From assembly GCA_029891385.1 (NCBI GenBank), contig CM057224.1, positions 8,184,001-8,248,000 of the forward strand: a DNA stretch of 64,000 nucleotides, in the 5' to 3' direction. The notes under the pieces are model-generated. The model saw only the letters and a list, made by a program, of their open reading frames with translations, was not told where the DNA came from and ran no database searches. Shown in pieces: positions 9,517 through 21,283 of this stretch. This DNA comes from Erythroxylum novogranatense. Taxonomy: Eukaryota; Streptophyta; Magnoliopsida; Malpighiales; Erythroxylaceae. Numbering within the stretch: position 1 is the first letter of the stretch; every line of letters starts with the position of its first letter. The translations under genes were made by a program, and so were the position numbers.

Positions 9517-11745
9517 TGTTGGACCCCGAATTTTTTTTATGATGTTATTAAGCATGAATTGTGATAATAGTGAGTTTATGCCTTAGTTTGGTTAAATTGA
9601 GAGGATTATTGAATAATTAAGGTTTAATTGTGGTTAAGTGAGAATTAAAAAGGGTATTATGTGTGAGGGCATTTTAGGAAGATCTCTTGAGTAGAGTGAT
9701 TTAAGCTTTGCAAGGAGGGGTATAATGGTCTTTATGCTCCTTTTGACTTAAGTAGGAAAGAAGAAGGAAAAGAAGAAGGAAAAGAGAAAGGAAGAAGAGG
9801 AGTAGCCGTAGGTGGAGGAAGAAGAGAAGAAAGAGATTTTCGATCTTTGAAGATTTCAAATGATTTGAAGTGTTTTAGGGTAAGTTTCTCTTTGTTTAAT
9901 CTTGTTTTGATTAGATTAAACCTAAGGATAGGTTGAATGTAGTAGAATCGATGGTTTAGGGTTTTAGGGCATATGGATAGGTTTATTTGGGTTGTTGAAT
10001 TTGTGGTTGATTTTAAGGTTTGTATGAGTTAGAAGTGTAGTATAAGGCATGATCTAAGGCTTAGGTGTGTTGCATTTGAGTTTGGGAAAGGATTGAAGTT
10101 GGAAATGCTGGAAATAGGGTTTCGGAGTTTTTCTCCAGACCCGCACGTCGCGACGTGCGTATGAACACGCCGCGGCGTGTGAGAGAGGGAAGCAACGTCG
10201 CGACGTACGAAATTGTGTTCGTCACGGCTAGCTCAGGCCTTCGTCGCGACGAGCGTGGCTGCACGTCGCGACGAGCGGGCTGTTCGTCGCGACGAGCGGG
10301 CCGTTCGCCGAAACGAGAGTGGCCTTCGTCGCGACGAGCCCCTGTGTTCCAGCAAAGCTATATTTTGGTATTTTTGGGCATATCTTAAGCTATAGATGCC
10401 CAATTGAGGTGATTTCAGATTTGTTGTGAACTAGAGATTAAGGGCTGCAAGTTGTATGAAAAAGGGGAGTTTGGAATTTGCCTCAAAGGGTTCGGAATTT
10501 TAGGAGGAGGTCGAATATAGACTTTTAGTGCTTTATTTTGGATTTCCAAGCTTTGAATATTTTCTATGGATATTGATTAAATGGAACTTGGTTTATTTTA
10601 GGAAACCAAGTTGATTTGTCCCAATCGCAAGAGGAAGGACAGCAGTGAGTCTGATACTCAAGCGATACTAGGTGGGTAATATGTTTATGGTTATTGTGTG
10701 TATGGGCAAATTGCCTTGTGTGTGCTAACTGCTTGCATGATATGACCTTGTTGGTATTGAATTTTATGATAAATATTGAATTTGCATTGCGACTATGATT
10801 ATGCATGGCTTGATAGACCTTATGGCATATTTGACAAGAATGGAAAGAATGAAAATAACGAAAGCTTCTAAAAATGCTTTGAACATGGAACGTATGGATT
10901 ATGTGTATTGTTTGGGTGAGAGAGTTATGGATGGAGTCACGTGCACGTTGACATAAAGCCTTCTCCCGACTGCTCGCTTGAGGCCACGAGATCCTTGAGA
11001 AATCGGACTCGGATAGTTTACGGATTTAACTTCGGTTTATCTGGATCGTTTACGGAACTCTCGAACCAATTGTGTGCATCCATGATTGACTTGATAGAAA
11101 TGATGCATAATAATTGTTATGTTGAGAAACATAAATTGCATGACATATGTTTATATGAATGTGGTTCATTTGATAAATCTTGACTTGCTATACTTGTACA
11201 TATATATGTTTGAATGTGTTGCTCGTTGCCAATGGCTATAAACGTATATGTCACTGAGCTTCGCAACTCACCCCATTACTCTTCCCTCCTCAGGTGCAGA
11301 TCGAGACGATTGTCGACCTTGCAAGGCATCTGAAACTTCAAGCTAGTTAGGAGCCTTGTATTAAGTTAGAACTTTGGTCAGCCCGCCAGCATATCATCAT
11401 GGAGCATACTTGTGTATTTTGGATTTTAAATTTTATTTCGTATTATGCTACATTTAAGAATATTTGCTGAATTTCTCTTAATCTGAAATGGCATAAAACC
11501 CTTAGTTTATGGGGTGTTGAATTCATAGATGGGATGCATGTGTAGAATGTATGTATGAGTATATGTATATGTGTTTGTATCGAATTATGTATTTGTGTGC
11601 GAAATGGAATGTATGAATATATGTGTGAATCGAATTGTGTATTTGTATGGATGTTGGGATCGGGTCCGAAGGTATTTGGGCGCCCGACGCTGGCGCGACC
11701 CGAGGGGCTGCCTCAGGAATGGGGATCCGGGACCCGAGCCCAACA
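9517..11745 (+). repeat. E1 3' LTR
   Basis: Starts TGTTGGACCCCG and ends CGAGCCCAACA. It is shorter than the 5' LTR mainly because it lacks the 113-bp duplication. The donor-like site is at 10672 and the acceptor-like CAG ends at 11293. The CpG block lies at about 10135-10345. Confidence 0.95.
10135..10345 (+). other. CpG-dense palindrome block, E1 3' LTR
   Basis: At least five copies of a CGTCGCGACG-type palindrome plus CGCCGCGGCG-like variants, spaced about 20-50 nt, inside otherwise AT-rich LTR. It gives short spurious Arg/Ala-rich frames on both strands. Confidence 0.8.
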
Positions 11746-11900
11746 TTTTAGCTGCGTGGTTGGCTTCTACCTTAGTGTTACATGTTCCATCTACTGCCTT
11801 GTAAGGATAGTTGGCTTCTGCCTTAGTGTTACATGTTCCATCTGCTGCCTTGTAGGGATAGTTGGCTTTAGTTGTTAAACCCTGATTTTTCAAAAAGAAT
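11746..11900 (-). pseudogene. Papain-type cysteine protease pseudogene, upstream part of the interrupted exon
   Basis: The minus strand from 11900 reads FFLKNQGLTTKANYPYKAAD, then GTCNTKAEANYPYKAVDG and TCNTKVEANHAAK. It joins in frame to KIIGYEVAP at 2299 when E1 and one TSD are removed. The GLTTEANYPY and DGTC signatures are those of SAG12-type C1A proteases. A 51-bp tandem duplication repeats the segment around ANYPYKAADGTCNTK. An acceptor-like TGTGTAG at 11907-11901 suggests an intron ends just upstream, so this would be a later exon. Exon 1 with the catalytic Cys was not found in the following 3.5 kb. Confidence 0.85.
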
Positions 11901-12206
11901 CTACACAAAATTTTTAGTACGTAATAAAACAGAAATTGAAGAAATCAACCATGCAATTAGAGTCATTTCTCGCCTGCAAATTCAGTCCTAAAACACCTGC
12001 AAATTGACCTGAAAAAAAGTTATTTACTTTAACAATTTCCTCAACACCTACCATTGTCAAAAACAGAGACAAGTTTTAAAGTCAAAAACACATATAAACA
12101 AATGACGGCGGTAAGTATGATTAATCCAAGGGATGGGATTCCCATAATCAGGCACCGAAAACCAAAAGACAACATTACTAATGATAAAGTTTAAAGCTAA
12201 ACAGAT
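11901..12206. other. Flank with no recognised gene
   Basis: AT-rich sequence, possibly the intron of the protease pseudogene. I see no coding signal. Confidence 0.4.
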
Positions 12207-12215
12207 ACATAATAC

Positions 12216-12744
12216 CAATTTTTTAAAAACTGGACCGAAACGGTCGGTCGAACCGGAGAATCGGTGAACCGGAGTATGAAACGGTCTGGTTTAACACGTA
12301 TTTTTTATGAATGATTAACCCGTTCATTTTACGGTCGGACCGGTAAAAACCGTTAAACCAGTGGAAAAAAGAACCGGTCGGTTCATTTAAAATGCCTTGA
12401 TTTTGATGATTTCAACTTGAATAAATATTATGATTAATGATCTTTTTTTAATCTTTTTGATAAAATATGACTAGTGAGCTTTGTTATCTTATTTTGTGTT
12501 GTATTTGGTAAACTTTTAAAAAAATTATATATTTTAAATTTTGAAGGTTTAAGTTAAGTTTACAATTAGATAAATAAATAATTAAGTAGTATGTTTAAAA
12601 ATTATCTTATATATATAATATATAAAATAAAAATTTATATATTTATTAGTCACTGGTTCGATCACGGTTGAATTTCGGTTGAACCATTGACCTTTGAATC
12701 AGTTGCTTCTCCGGTTTAATTATCGGTCCGATTTTTAAAACATT
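12216..12744. mobile_element. Mutator-type MITE with 9-bp TSD
   Basis: A 529-bp non-coding element flanked by the perfect 9-bp direct repeat ACATAATAC (12207-12215 and 12745-12753), the duplication length typical of Mutator-like transposons. The termini are inverted: the left end contains TTTTTTAAAAACTGGACCG and the right end, reverse-complemented, TTTTAAAAATCGGACCG. Subterminal GGTCGGTCGAACCGG-type words recur on both sides of an AT-rich core. There is no transposase. Confidence 0.85.
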
Positions 12745-12753
12745 ACATAATAC

Positions 12754-15441
12754 AGTGCTTGAATATAGCAACTACTTCCAAAGATGTCATAAAAATTATT
12801 CAAATTCATGTTATTAAGAGTATGTTAATATTTAGTAACTTTACTAAAAGCTTTACTAGTTAAACACCTTACTTAACCCAATCTTAATTTAGTTATATTT
12901 GCACCCTCTTTTTTATATATGATTGCCTTTTCCCAGCCCACAAGTTGTATGTCAATAAACAACCACATGACCAGCACAATTTTCAAACTCAATAGTTTGT
13001 CTAACATTATATTACTAAGTATACCACAAAACATCAACTTGTGAATGATTGCAAAGAACATGAAATGACGTGGGCATGAGTTGAAAACCAAGAAATCAAC
13101 TTGAAGTTACTTCGTTAAGAATTGGTAAAAGCACATAAGTTTTCAACTTTTTCTTTAATAATGCCCAATTCTACAAAGTAGCATGTTAACTTCGAATTAC
13201 GCATTACTAAAATTTTGGGTCATTAAGCTACAATGTCTGAGGATTTTCACACCATAACTGAAAAATGGGATAAGAAAATAATTGAGCATTTCAAAGGAAA
13301 AGCAATTGCAAAGGGCACAAATCAAGTTTTGAAAAAAAAAGAAAGAAAAGAAATTTCATATAGATGAGGGAGAGGTTCAAAGTGAAGAGCAAAACCCATA
13401 AAAAAACCAAATCAAGTTTTGAAAAAAGAAAAAAGAAAAGAAATTTTATGGTGGATGTAAGGGAGAGGCTTAGAGTGAAGAGTAAAACCCAAAAAAAAGA
13501 ACCATTAAACTACCAGTGAGATTCAAGAACACAAGCATTAAATTTCAATCCATTGTTTCAAAAACATAACACTTCTTATTCCCTAATCTTCTACTCCACT
13601 AGTAATTTCAGCGAGAACTACCAGTAATTGCCACTTTCAATGAAGAGAGAAATCAAACCACAAAACCTAATTCCTCACCCAATCAAAACCCATAAAAAAA
13701 CATAAACATAACTTGATTCTGCAACTTTATCATCCCATAACAATCTTATAAAAACAAAACCGACAAAAGGAGGAATATTGAGGTAGAGAGAGTGTGTTTT
13801 TACGTATTGTGAAAGAGTTAGCCGACATCAAGCCATCTGCTGGAACAAGAACTGATGGGATTCCAAATCCTATTTCAGGTGTCCAACGAGGAAAAGGATA
13901 AAACAATTAACCTCAACAGAAGTGGTGACGATCAAAAAGAAGGTATCAAATTGTTGGGAAAGAACATGAATAACTTACCCAGAAGAGAGGGACAACGATC
14001 AAAGGCTAGGTTGGCTTAAACAGAGTGAAATTTTTGGAGTAAAGAATCGCAAGGTAGAGAGAGTGATAATGAAGAAGTTTTTGGAGGAGTGAAAATGGAT
14101 TTACATTACACGCGGGAGTGAAGGATATTTCTGTCCTGTGAATGTATGACTTATTCTGGACGTGCTCAGAATAGATAAAAATAGGTGGGAGATTTAATTT
14201 AATTATTCCTCAAATTTAAGGAATAACTAAACCTAAGATTAGTCCAAAACAAAGGAATAACTAATTTTTAAGAATACATCAGTAATAAAATTCTGATTCC
14301 AATGAACCAAACAAGTTATGGGTGGACATATGGTTGATGTATGATTCAATTAAATTTTGAATTATTTGGTTAAAATGATATTAAAATTTTAAAATATAAA
14401 AATGAAATCAATCAAACAAAAGTAACAATAAATTATAAATTAAATTGTGTATGTTTTATTATGAGTAATATATAATATATATTAAATTTTATTAATATAA
14501 AATAATAATTTAAATTTACTATTTAAATATATTAATATATAATTATTTACAATACTCAATATTGTGTTTGATAATTAAAATTAAGGGTTGCTTGGTTCCA
14601 CTTTTGTTTTTACATTATGGTTTTAGTTTTAGTTTTAAAAAAACTAAAATATGTGGTTGAGATTTATAATATAAAATTGAAAAGAAAAACTTGTTTGGTT
14701 AAAGTTTGTAATAAAAACTAAAAATGAAAACATGTTTGATTTTATCATTTTGTTTTATTTTTAATTATACTCTTATGTTAATTACTTTTAATATAATATA
14801 TTATGTTTTAAATTAACTAATTCTCATTATGGTTATAAATAAAATATATGTATATTTATAAAATTAAAAAATTTGCACATTAATTATATATAATAAATTT
14901 CTATAAATTAGTAAATTACATTAATTACTCGCCAAGGAAAAAACTAAGTAAGAAACCCTCTTCTTGTTTCTTTAAAACTAATAAAATATGACAACACGAA
15001 ATTTGCAATGTTAACATAAAAATATACTAAAGTAGCTGAAAAAAAGAAGCAAAAAGAATAAACTTTTTAAGACCTAAAAATCCCAGGAAGAGTAACAAAT
15101 TAGTTATGCAAATAAGATGAGAGAAAAGCTTATGGGATAAGGAGTTCTCAGCGAAAAGGAAGGTTGTCAATTGAGATAGTGTAGATAGGAGGTCTCTGCC
15201 TGTCAAATTTCACTAATTAATAGTGCGAATCAGTATGTATCTTTTCAAAGATAATAAGCTTAGAGAAAATAGAAGACACAATGGAATGGTGGCTTGGCTG
15301 CAACCACATCATCTCTTTGCTACGTGGTTTTGACTTTCCTTTTACATTTTTGGGGTTTGCCAAATACTAAAGAAGTTCGATTGCTACCAACCAACATCGC
15401 CACCATTAGTCAATTGCTTACGAGAAGCTCTTTGGCTTACT
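12754..15441. other. AT-rich intergenic DNA, no gene recognised
   Basis: No supported reading frame. It contains a 90-bp tandem duplication (13321-13500). Around 14105-14320 the words GGAATAACTAA and AACCAAACAAG look like debris of small DNA transposons. From about 14583 (AAGGGTTGCTTGGTTCCAC) there may be the left end of another hAT-like element whose right end could be near 46212, but the termini do not match well and no clear TSD was found. Confidence 0.5.
13321..13500. repeat. 90-bp tandem duplication
   Basis: ATCAAGTTTTGAAAAAA followed by A/G-rich sequence and GGGAGAGG occurs at 13321 and again at 13411, with scattered substitutions. Confidence 0.8.
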
Positions 15442-15459
15442 AACTTTGCTACGAAGGAG
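15442..15459. repeat. LINE target-site duplication, left copy
   Basis: AACTTTGCTACGAAGGAG, 18 bp, identical to 45932-45949. It marks the 5' end of the LINE. Confidence 0.9.
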
Positions 15460-15599
15460 AAAACGTTCTGAATGTAGTGGGAGATAAGGTGGTGCTTCTG
15501 GTTTTGCTTTTGACAACGATCGTACGCTAGGGTTATGTTCCTCTTTCCAACCGCTCTTTGCTTGTGTTTGCTCTGCTTCTGCCTGATCTCGGGGCATCT

Positions 15600-16412
15600 A
15601 TGGAGACCCTCGCCCAAGAGGGACCTCAATCCAAACGGGGTAAGACGAGAAAACGTGATGACCCCGCTCCGACTCCGGCCCTGATGTCTTATAGCGCTGT
15701 TGTCTCTGGGGGTTCTCCTGCCATGAGCTCGGAGGCGGCCTCTGCTTGGATCGATGATGAGCTGATTGAGCCGGAGGAAGGCAATATCCTCCAATTGCCC
15801 CCTGAGCATGGGGGCGGATTGCATTTGTCACCAACTTTCAAGGACAGGCTTGATAGCCAATGGACTCACGACGTGGTGGTGAAGCTCCTTGGTCGCCGTA
15901 TTGGGTTCCAAGCCCTCACCAATCGTCTTCGTGCACTCTGGAACCTAAAGGGAGCATTGAAGATCATTGACCTCGAGCATAACTTTTTCTTGGTTCATTT
16001 CAAAGAGGACGCTGATTTCCTCAATGCCCTGACAGCCGGCCCATGGATCATCTACGGGCAAGCCCTTTCGGTGCAGCGATGGCTGCCTTCCTTCCTCCCT
16101 TCCCACGACCACACTCACCGAGCGATGACCTGGATCCGATTCCCGGACCTTCCCATCGCTCGGTATCACCCGAGTATCCTCATAGATTTAGGGAATACAG
16201 TGGGTAAAATGGTGAGGATTGATGAACACACTTTGCAGACATTCCGTGAACGCTACGCTCGACTGGTAGTCGAAGTCGATCTCAGCTGTCCCTTGCGCAC
16301 CACCGTAGTCCTCGACGGCAAAACCTTGAGGGTGCAATACGAAGGGTTGCCCCAGATATGTTTTTAGTGAGGCAAGGTGGGTCACACGACGGACACCTGT
16401 CCCCAACGCCTA
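15600..16412 (+). pseudogene. LINE ORF1 (DUF4283-like, zinc knuckle)
   Basis: The frame from ATG 15600 begins METLAQEGPQSKRGKTRKRD and is open to TAG 16365-16367. The middle part, LKIIDLEHNFFLVHFKEDAD, then LTAGPWIIYGQALSVQRWLP and MTWIRFPDLPIARYHPSIL, is the DUF4283-type nucleic-acid-binding domain of plant L1 ORF1 proteins. The CCHC knuckle follows at once but is hit by two adjacent stops (TAG TGA where TAT TGT is expected). It then continues GKVGHTTDTCPQR. ORF1 protein would coat LINE RNA. The frame upstream of 15600 is open for 14 more codons but lacks an ATG. Confidence 0.85.
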
Positions 16413-17228
16413 CCCGACCCTCCGTGACGTCGCCCTCCTTCAGAAGCACACCCGATAGTGCGGTGCCACTTCAGTAGATTGTCACCCTTTGCTCGGCCCA
16501 TCCTTGATTGCCCACCAAGCTACCCCTCACGTCTCGCCTGGTTTGGGGCCATGGGTCCAAGTTCAGAGGACAAAGCATCCTCCCTCCCAACAGGCATCAA
16601 CTCCAGCACGACCCCCACGGATTGCTCCACAGAGGAGTTCACACACGTCTACTCAGAAATCTGGCTCACGATATGCGGCGCTGACAGCCCATACCGTGAT
16701 TGGGCTAGTTTATGGGCCATAATTCCCACAGCCCACACAGCTTCAAGTTTAGCTCTTCTGGGCCTTCCCCTCAACCCAAGAAAGGGCCCAAAGGCTCGCG
16801 GGGAGGCTCTCCTCATCTGACCCAAGGAGAATCCTCGCAAGATAATGGGCCCCCAACCCGGTCTTCGGACTGAGCCCAACACTTTCAACTTCAACCCACC
16901 ACACAAGCAAATAATGTAATGGTTGACATTCCCTCCACACCGATATGGTGTGTGATCCCCAGCTCCTGGTGGACCGGGAATTGATCGGCCCGGTCCAAAC
17001 CCAAATGGTGGATGGCTTGAAGGCCTTCGCGGAGACACCCATCCCTGGGCTTCCCTCTGCACTTCAATAGATGGACACTCAAGAGGCCGCGGGTCACCCT
17101 GCACCATCGGATGTCCCATCTCAGATGGACAGTTTGGTAGTACCGGCACTGCAGGATGCGGATAATGAGGCTCCGGCAATCCCTATCAGAGGTACGGAGT
17201 TCGTTTGATTTTTTCTTTGTCTTTAGTT
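16413..17228 (+). pseudogene. LINE ORF1 C-terminal tail and spacer, decayed
   Basis: Pro/Ser/Thr-rich readable pieces with frequent frame changes, consistent with the poorly conserved tail of plant L1 ORF1. No domain is recognised. Long minus-strand frames here are shadows of the GC-rich sequence. Confidence 0.5.
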
Positions 17229-17960
17229 ATGTCCATCCTTATTTGGAACTATCAAGGTGCCGGGGGACCTAACTTTCAGGTCGTCCTGCATCACTACATC
17301 AGAGATTATCACCCTGATATCCTGGTTTTGTTGGAACCCATAATTAGTGGCCATCGAACTTTGAAAGTCATTCAGGCCTTGGGGTTTGATTTTTCCTTCC
17401 GAGTTGAAGCTACTAGCTTCTCGGGAGGTATCTAGCTGTTGTGGCGGGCTATGGTCCACATCACTATTCTGATGGCACATCGACAATTCATTCATACGAT
17501 TGTCCGTTATGACTCGTCCGGTTTCGAGTTCACTGCTATTTATGCCAGTCCGTAAGCGACGCATCAGACTCACCTTTGGCCCGCGTTGGAGTGGGTGGGC
17601 CGATCTACCCAGAAGGCCTGGTTTATTGGAGGCGATTTCAATACGAAGCTGGAAGACGCAGATAGAAGGGGCGGTGCCAGATCTATGCGAATCGTGAACC
17701 CCCACTTTCAAGACTGGGTCCACAAGAGTAGTCTGCATGACCTCGACTTTGTGGGTTCCAGGTATACGTGGAGACGCGACATAGTTCAGGCTCGACTTGA
17801 TCTTATTTTTGGGTCGTCTGATTGGTTCCACACTTTCTCCCACACTATCAATTACCACTTACCCTTCCTAGGATCGGATCACCGTCCTATGTTGGTCCGC
17901 TTCAAGCCTTGCCCTCCCCGCCCGACTACCCCTCTGTGTTTTCGCTTTCTGAATGCCTAG
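17229..17960 (+). pseudogene. LINE ORF2, endonuclease domain
   Basis: Starts MSILIWNYQGAGGPNF at 17229. A stop at 17433-17435 follows SFSGGI, where relatives have Trp, and a frameshift occurs near 17553-17586. The second half shows the AP-endonuclease signatures FIGGDFNTKLE and HPLFLGSDHRPML-like FLGSDHRPMLVRF, which bind metal and cut target DNA. Stop TAG near 17958. Confidence 0.85.
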
Positions 17961-19910
17961 TTAACTCATCCGAGTTTCGACAATTTTGTCCAACATCACT
18001 GGAATCCTACCGAGGACAATCTACGTACTGCGTTAGATTCCCTTAGCTAGCAACTAGCCACCTGGAACCGCACAGAGTTTGGTAATATCTTTCATCGCAA
18101 GCAACGCCTTCTCGCATGCCTGCAAGGCATACAGAGGGTTATGACCAAGGATCCCCAGGATCATTTACAAGCTTTGGAGGAGCATTTAAGTGGTGAGCTG
18201 ATGCAGGTGTTGTGTGAGAAGGAAATTTATTGGCATCAGCAAGCTAAATGTGATTGGATCTCGAAGGGTGATCGAAACACAAAGTATTATCATACTGTCA
18301 CGCTAGCCAAGCGTAAGAAACTCACGATAGCCAACCTCACCAACTCCCAGGGGGAAAGCATCTCTAACCCCACCCAGCTCACCTATTTAGCTCGTGATTA
18401 TTTTGTCCAGCTATATAATTCCGATGGAGACCTTTCCTCCCGTTTTCCCCTCTACCAAAATTTCCCTCCGCTTTCAGCGGACGATGTCCGCAACCTCGGT
18501 CGCCCCATTCACCCCCTTGAGCTTAAGCAGGCGGTGTTTAGCATGAACCCTAATAAGGCCCCTGGGGTTGATGGCTTCAATGTCTTATTCTTTCAAAAAC
18601 AGTGGGGACGCCTGGGTCCTCAAGTGACCACTTTCATCCAAGCTGTGTTTTGCAAGGCTCGTTGGGACCCGGAGATCAATCAGACCATTCTTGTTTTAAT
18701 CCCGAAAACTCCCTCCCATTCGAAACTGACTCAGTTTAGACCGATTAATCTTTGCAATGTGGTCTACAAGATTATGTCCAAAGTCCTTGTCAACCACCTG
18801 AAGCCTCACCTGAGTCATCTGGTTTAGGAGACAAAATGTAGTTTTATCCCGGGTCGCCAGGTCACAGACAATATCATCATCGCCCAAGAAGTTATTCATT
18901 CGTTGCGCACTAAGAAAGGGCGAAAAGGTTATTTTGCAATCAAAGTTGACTTGAAAAAAGCCTATGATCGACTGTGGTGGGACTTCATTCAAAATACCTT
19001 AGAGGACATCGGCCTTCCAGCTGATCTAATTTGGGTTATCATGCAATGTTTGACTATCGTGTCTTTGCAGGTGAACTGGCAAGGTGCCCTATTGGCCCCT
19101 TTGAGGCCTTCCCGAGACATTCGCCATGGTGACCCAATCTCTCCTTACTTGTTTGTCTTATGTATGGAGCGTTTCGGTCACCTCATTTCACATTCTGTAG
19201 GCCAAGGCCTCTGACGCCCTCTGAAGCTGAATCCGTCAGGCCCCCCCTCTCCCATCTTTTCTTTGCTTATGATCTGGTTCTTTTTGCCGAAGCCACGGTC
19301 ACTCAAGTTGCCCTCATTGTCTGGACGATGGAGCAGTTTTTTCAGGCTTCTGGGCTGGTGGTTAACTTGGAGAAAACTAGAATTTGTTTTTCCCAGAATG
19401 TCTCTCCAGACGTCGCCCATCGCATCCGACATGTCTTGGGCATCCAGAGTACGACAAACCTGGGGAAATACCTCGGGGTCCCGTTGTTGCATGAGAGTTG
19501 TCACACCTACCAACATATCCTGGACATCGCCCAACAGTGGTTCGCTGGTTGGAAAACACGACAACTGTCCCTTGTAAGCCGCATTACTCTTACCCAGTCA
19601 GTGCTGGCGCCACTCCCGATCTACACCATGCAAATTGTACGGCTGCTGCGTCGCCTCTGTGATGAATTAGAGCGACTTATGCGCAAGTTCATCTGGGGAT
19701 CCATAGGAGATCAGCGGGCTATGCACCTAGTTAAGTGGGAGATAGCCTGTCAACCTAAAAAGTGGGTCTTAAGCGAATTCGATCGACCAATGACGCCTAT
19801 TTGGCTAAATGGTGTTGGGCCCTTCTCACCCAACCTTCCACGTTATGGGTCCATGTTGTCCGATCTAAATATAGGTTCAACCCCACCCTCCCCCTTATGT
19901 TAGTGAGGCG
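17961..19910 (+). pseudogene. LINE ORF2, reverse transcriptase domain
   Basis: Readable in pieces. 18141-18827 contains WISKGDRNTKYYHTVTLAKR, NPNKAPGVDGFNVLFFQKQW and PKTPSHSKLTQFRPINLCNV. After a stop it continues FIPGRQVTDNII and KVDLKKAYDRLWWDF, then GDPISPYLFVLCMERF (to 19214), and in another frame LFFAYDLVLFAEA and LGKYLGVPLL. The catalytic box, FADD in active elements, reads FAYD at about 19262, so the first catalytic Asp is lost. This domain primes cDNA synthesis on nicked target DNA. Confidence 0.85.
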
Positions 19911-20640
19911 TGAAGCTTCCATCTTCTGGTGAGGGCTTTCGGCCACGTGGCATTATGTTCGGCACAACGTCCGCTGACGTCTGGGCACTGGGACGCGCAT
20001 TTATTTATGGCTGAATGATTGGGCAAAGGAGTGGGGGCCCTTTACATCGGGTGGCCATTTATCCTATTCCAGAAGCCTCTCTGTACGCGACTATTACCGA
20101 CATGATAGATACTGGTGGCTCCTAGAATTGAGCCCTGTTTCAGCATTACCTTCCTTCCTCTGTCTGTCTTGATCTCGCTGATATCTGTTTGCACCCCTCT
20201 GACTCAGCCGAGGACATTATGAGGTGGGGTCTAGCTGAAACTGGCAGGTTCTTTGTCGCGCTGCTTATGAAGTTATTGAAGGAACCCCCACCACTACCCC
20301 TGTCAGCCTGTGGACGATCATTTGGAAATGGGCGGGGCCTCAGCGGATCCGTGCCTTCCTTTGGCTCCTGTGTCAGCAAAAACTCATGACCAACCAGCAA
20401 CGAATGGCCCGAAACCTCACTACTAATGGCTGGTGCTCCTTCTGTGGCCAGGCCAAGACCACTATCCATGTTGTCCGTGACTAATCGCGAGTTCAAGCCT
20501 TTTGGCGTCAGCTCCTCAGGCCTATGGATGGTCCGGGCTTTTTTCTTCCGGAGGTGACGGACTAGGTTAAAGCCAACCTCCTGGCTTCGGCCCACGAGTT
20601 ACATGGCTCATGGGCTACTATTTTTGGTGTAGCTTGCTGG
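19911..20640 (+). pseudogene. LINE ORF2, zinc-binding linker (zf-RVT like)
   Basis: Several frames are needed. A readable piece around 20320-20480 (IRAFLWLLCQQKLMTNQQR, then NGWCSFCGQAKTTIHVVRD) matches the zf-RVT region that follows plant L1 reverse transcriptase, with its C..C...H pattern. Confidence 0.7.
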
Positions 20641-21283
20641 ATGCTGTGGGGCTGGCGCAACAAAAGCCTCTTCGAGACCGAGTTTGAGTGGCCTGAGCAT
20701 AGGCCAAGAGCGGTGATGGCCTATGTCGAGCGAATAGCCCGGGCAAGGGCAGTCGAGCGTTGTGTCTACCCGAATCCTAAGCTAGCAGTTGGCAGTCTCG
20801 TGGAGTGGTCCCCACCACCAGAGACCTGGGTAAAACTCAACACCGATGGAGCGTATCAGTCTGGGTCGTCTAATGCTACCGCCGGGGGCCTCCTTCGTGA
20901 CTCTACTGGTCAATGGAGTGACGGTTTTACACACCACATTGGGGATGAATCTCTGCACATTGCTGAACTCTGGGGCCTCCACTCGAGTCTCTCTCTAGCT
21001 TGGGCCAGGGGATACCATCGTGTCATTGTTGAAACGGACTCCCTCGAAGTGATTAATCTCCTTTCTTCTTCCCGTCCTGATCTTACTGACCATCTTTCTT
21101 TATTGACAGGTCTCCGGGATTTTTTACAACGTGATAGGGCCCTCCACCTCTAGCACGTGTCGCGGGAAGGGAACCAATGTGCGGACTACTTGGCCACTCT
21201 CGCCTTTCGTACTAGCCCAGAGCTACGTTATCTATCGGAACCTCCAGTGTCTCTTTTGCCGCTCCTCTTTCGGACTGACCGAT
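20641..21283 (+). pseudogene. LINE ORF2, C-terminal RNase H domain
   Basis: The frame 20641-21150 contains WVKLNTDGAYQSGSSNATAG, then GDESLHIAELWGLHSSLSLA and VIVETDSLEVINLLSS, the RNase H fold of plant L1 elements with its DGA, ELW and TDS acidic motifs. After a stop near 21151 it continues HVSREGNQCADYLATLAF, the last motif (normally NxxAD), and is cut at 21284 by element A. Confidence 0.85.

Larger units (their letters stand above)
2300..11745 (+). mobile_element. E1: full-length Tekay/Del-type Ty3/gypsy chromovirus
   Basis: A 9446-bp element bounded by LTRs 2300-4653 and 9517-11745, each TGTT..CCCAACA, with a perfect 5-bp TSD TTTTA at 2295-2299 and 11746-11750. The order is PBS (initiator tRNA-Met), gag with a double zinc knuckle, protease, reverse transcriptase, RNase H, integrase, chromodomain, then a polypurine tract. 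That is the layout of plant chromoviruses, and the size fits Tekay/Del. The pol frame is nearly continuous but broken by in-frame stops at 7471 and 8902 and by frameshifts near 9060-9120. Gag is also broken, so the copy cannot move by itself. It is inserted in a cysteine protease pseudogene. Confidence 0.95.

Noticed and set aside
12873..13091. 72-aa minus-strand frame
   Set aside because: AT-rich, hydrophobic by composition, no family likeness, no gene context.
13780..14100. Possible 5' exon of a minus-strand gene with a donor-like GTAAGTTATTC near 13980
   Set aside because: No readable protein or partner exons. The sequence resembles generic leader or transposon debris.
16649..17179. 176-aa minus-strand frame in the LINE
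   Set aside because: Shadow of the GC-rich ORF1 tail. No motif is recognised and the LINE is on the plus strand.
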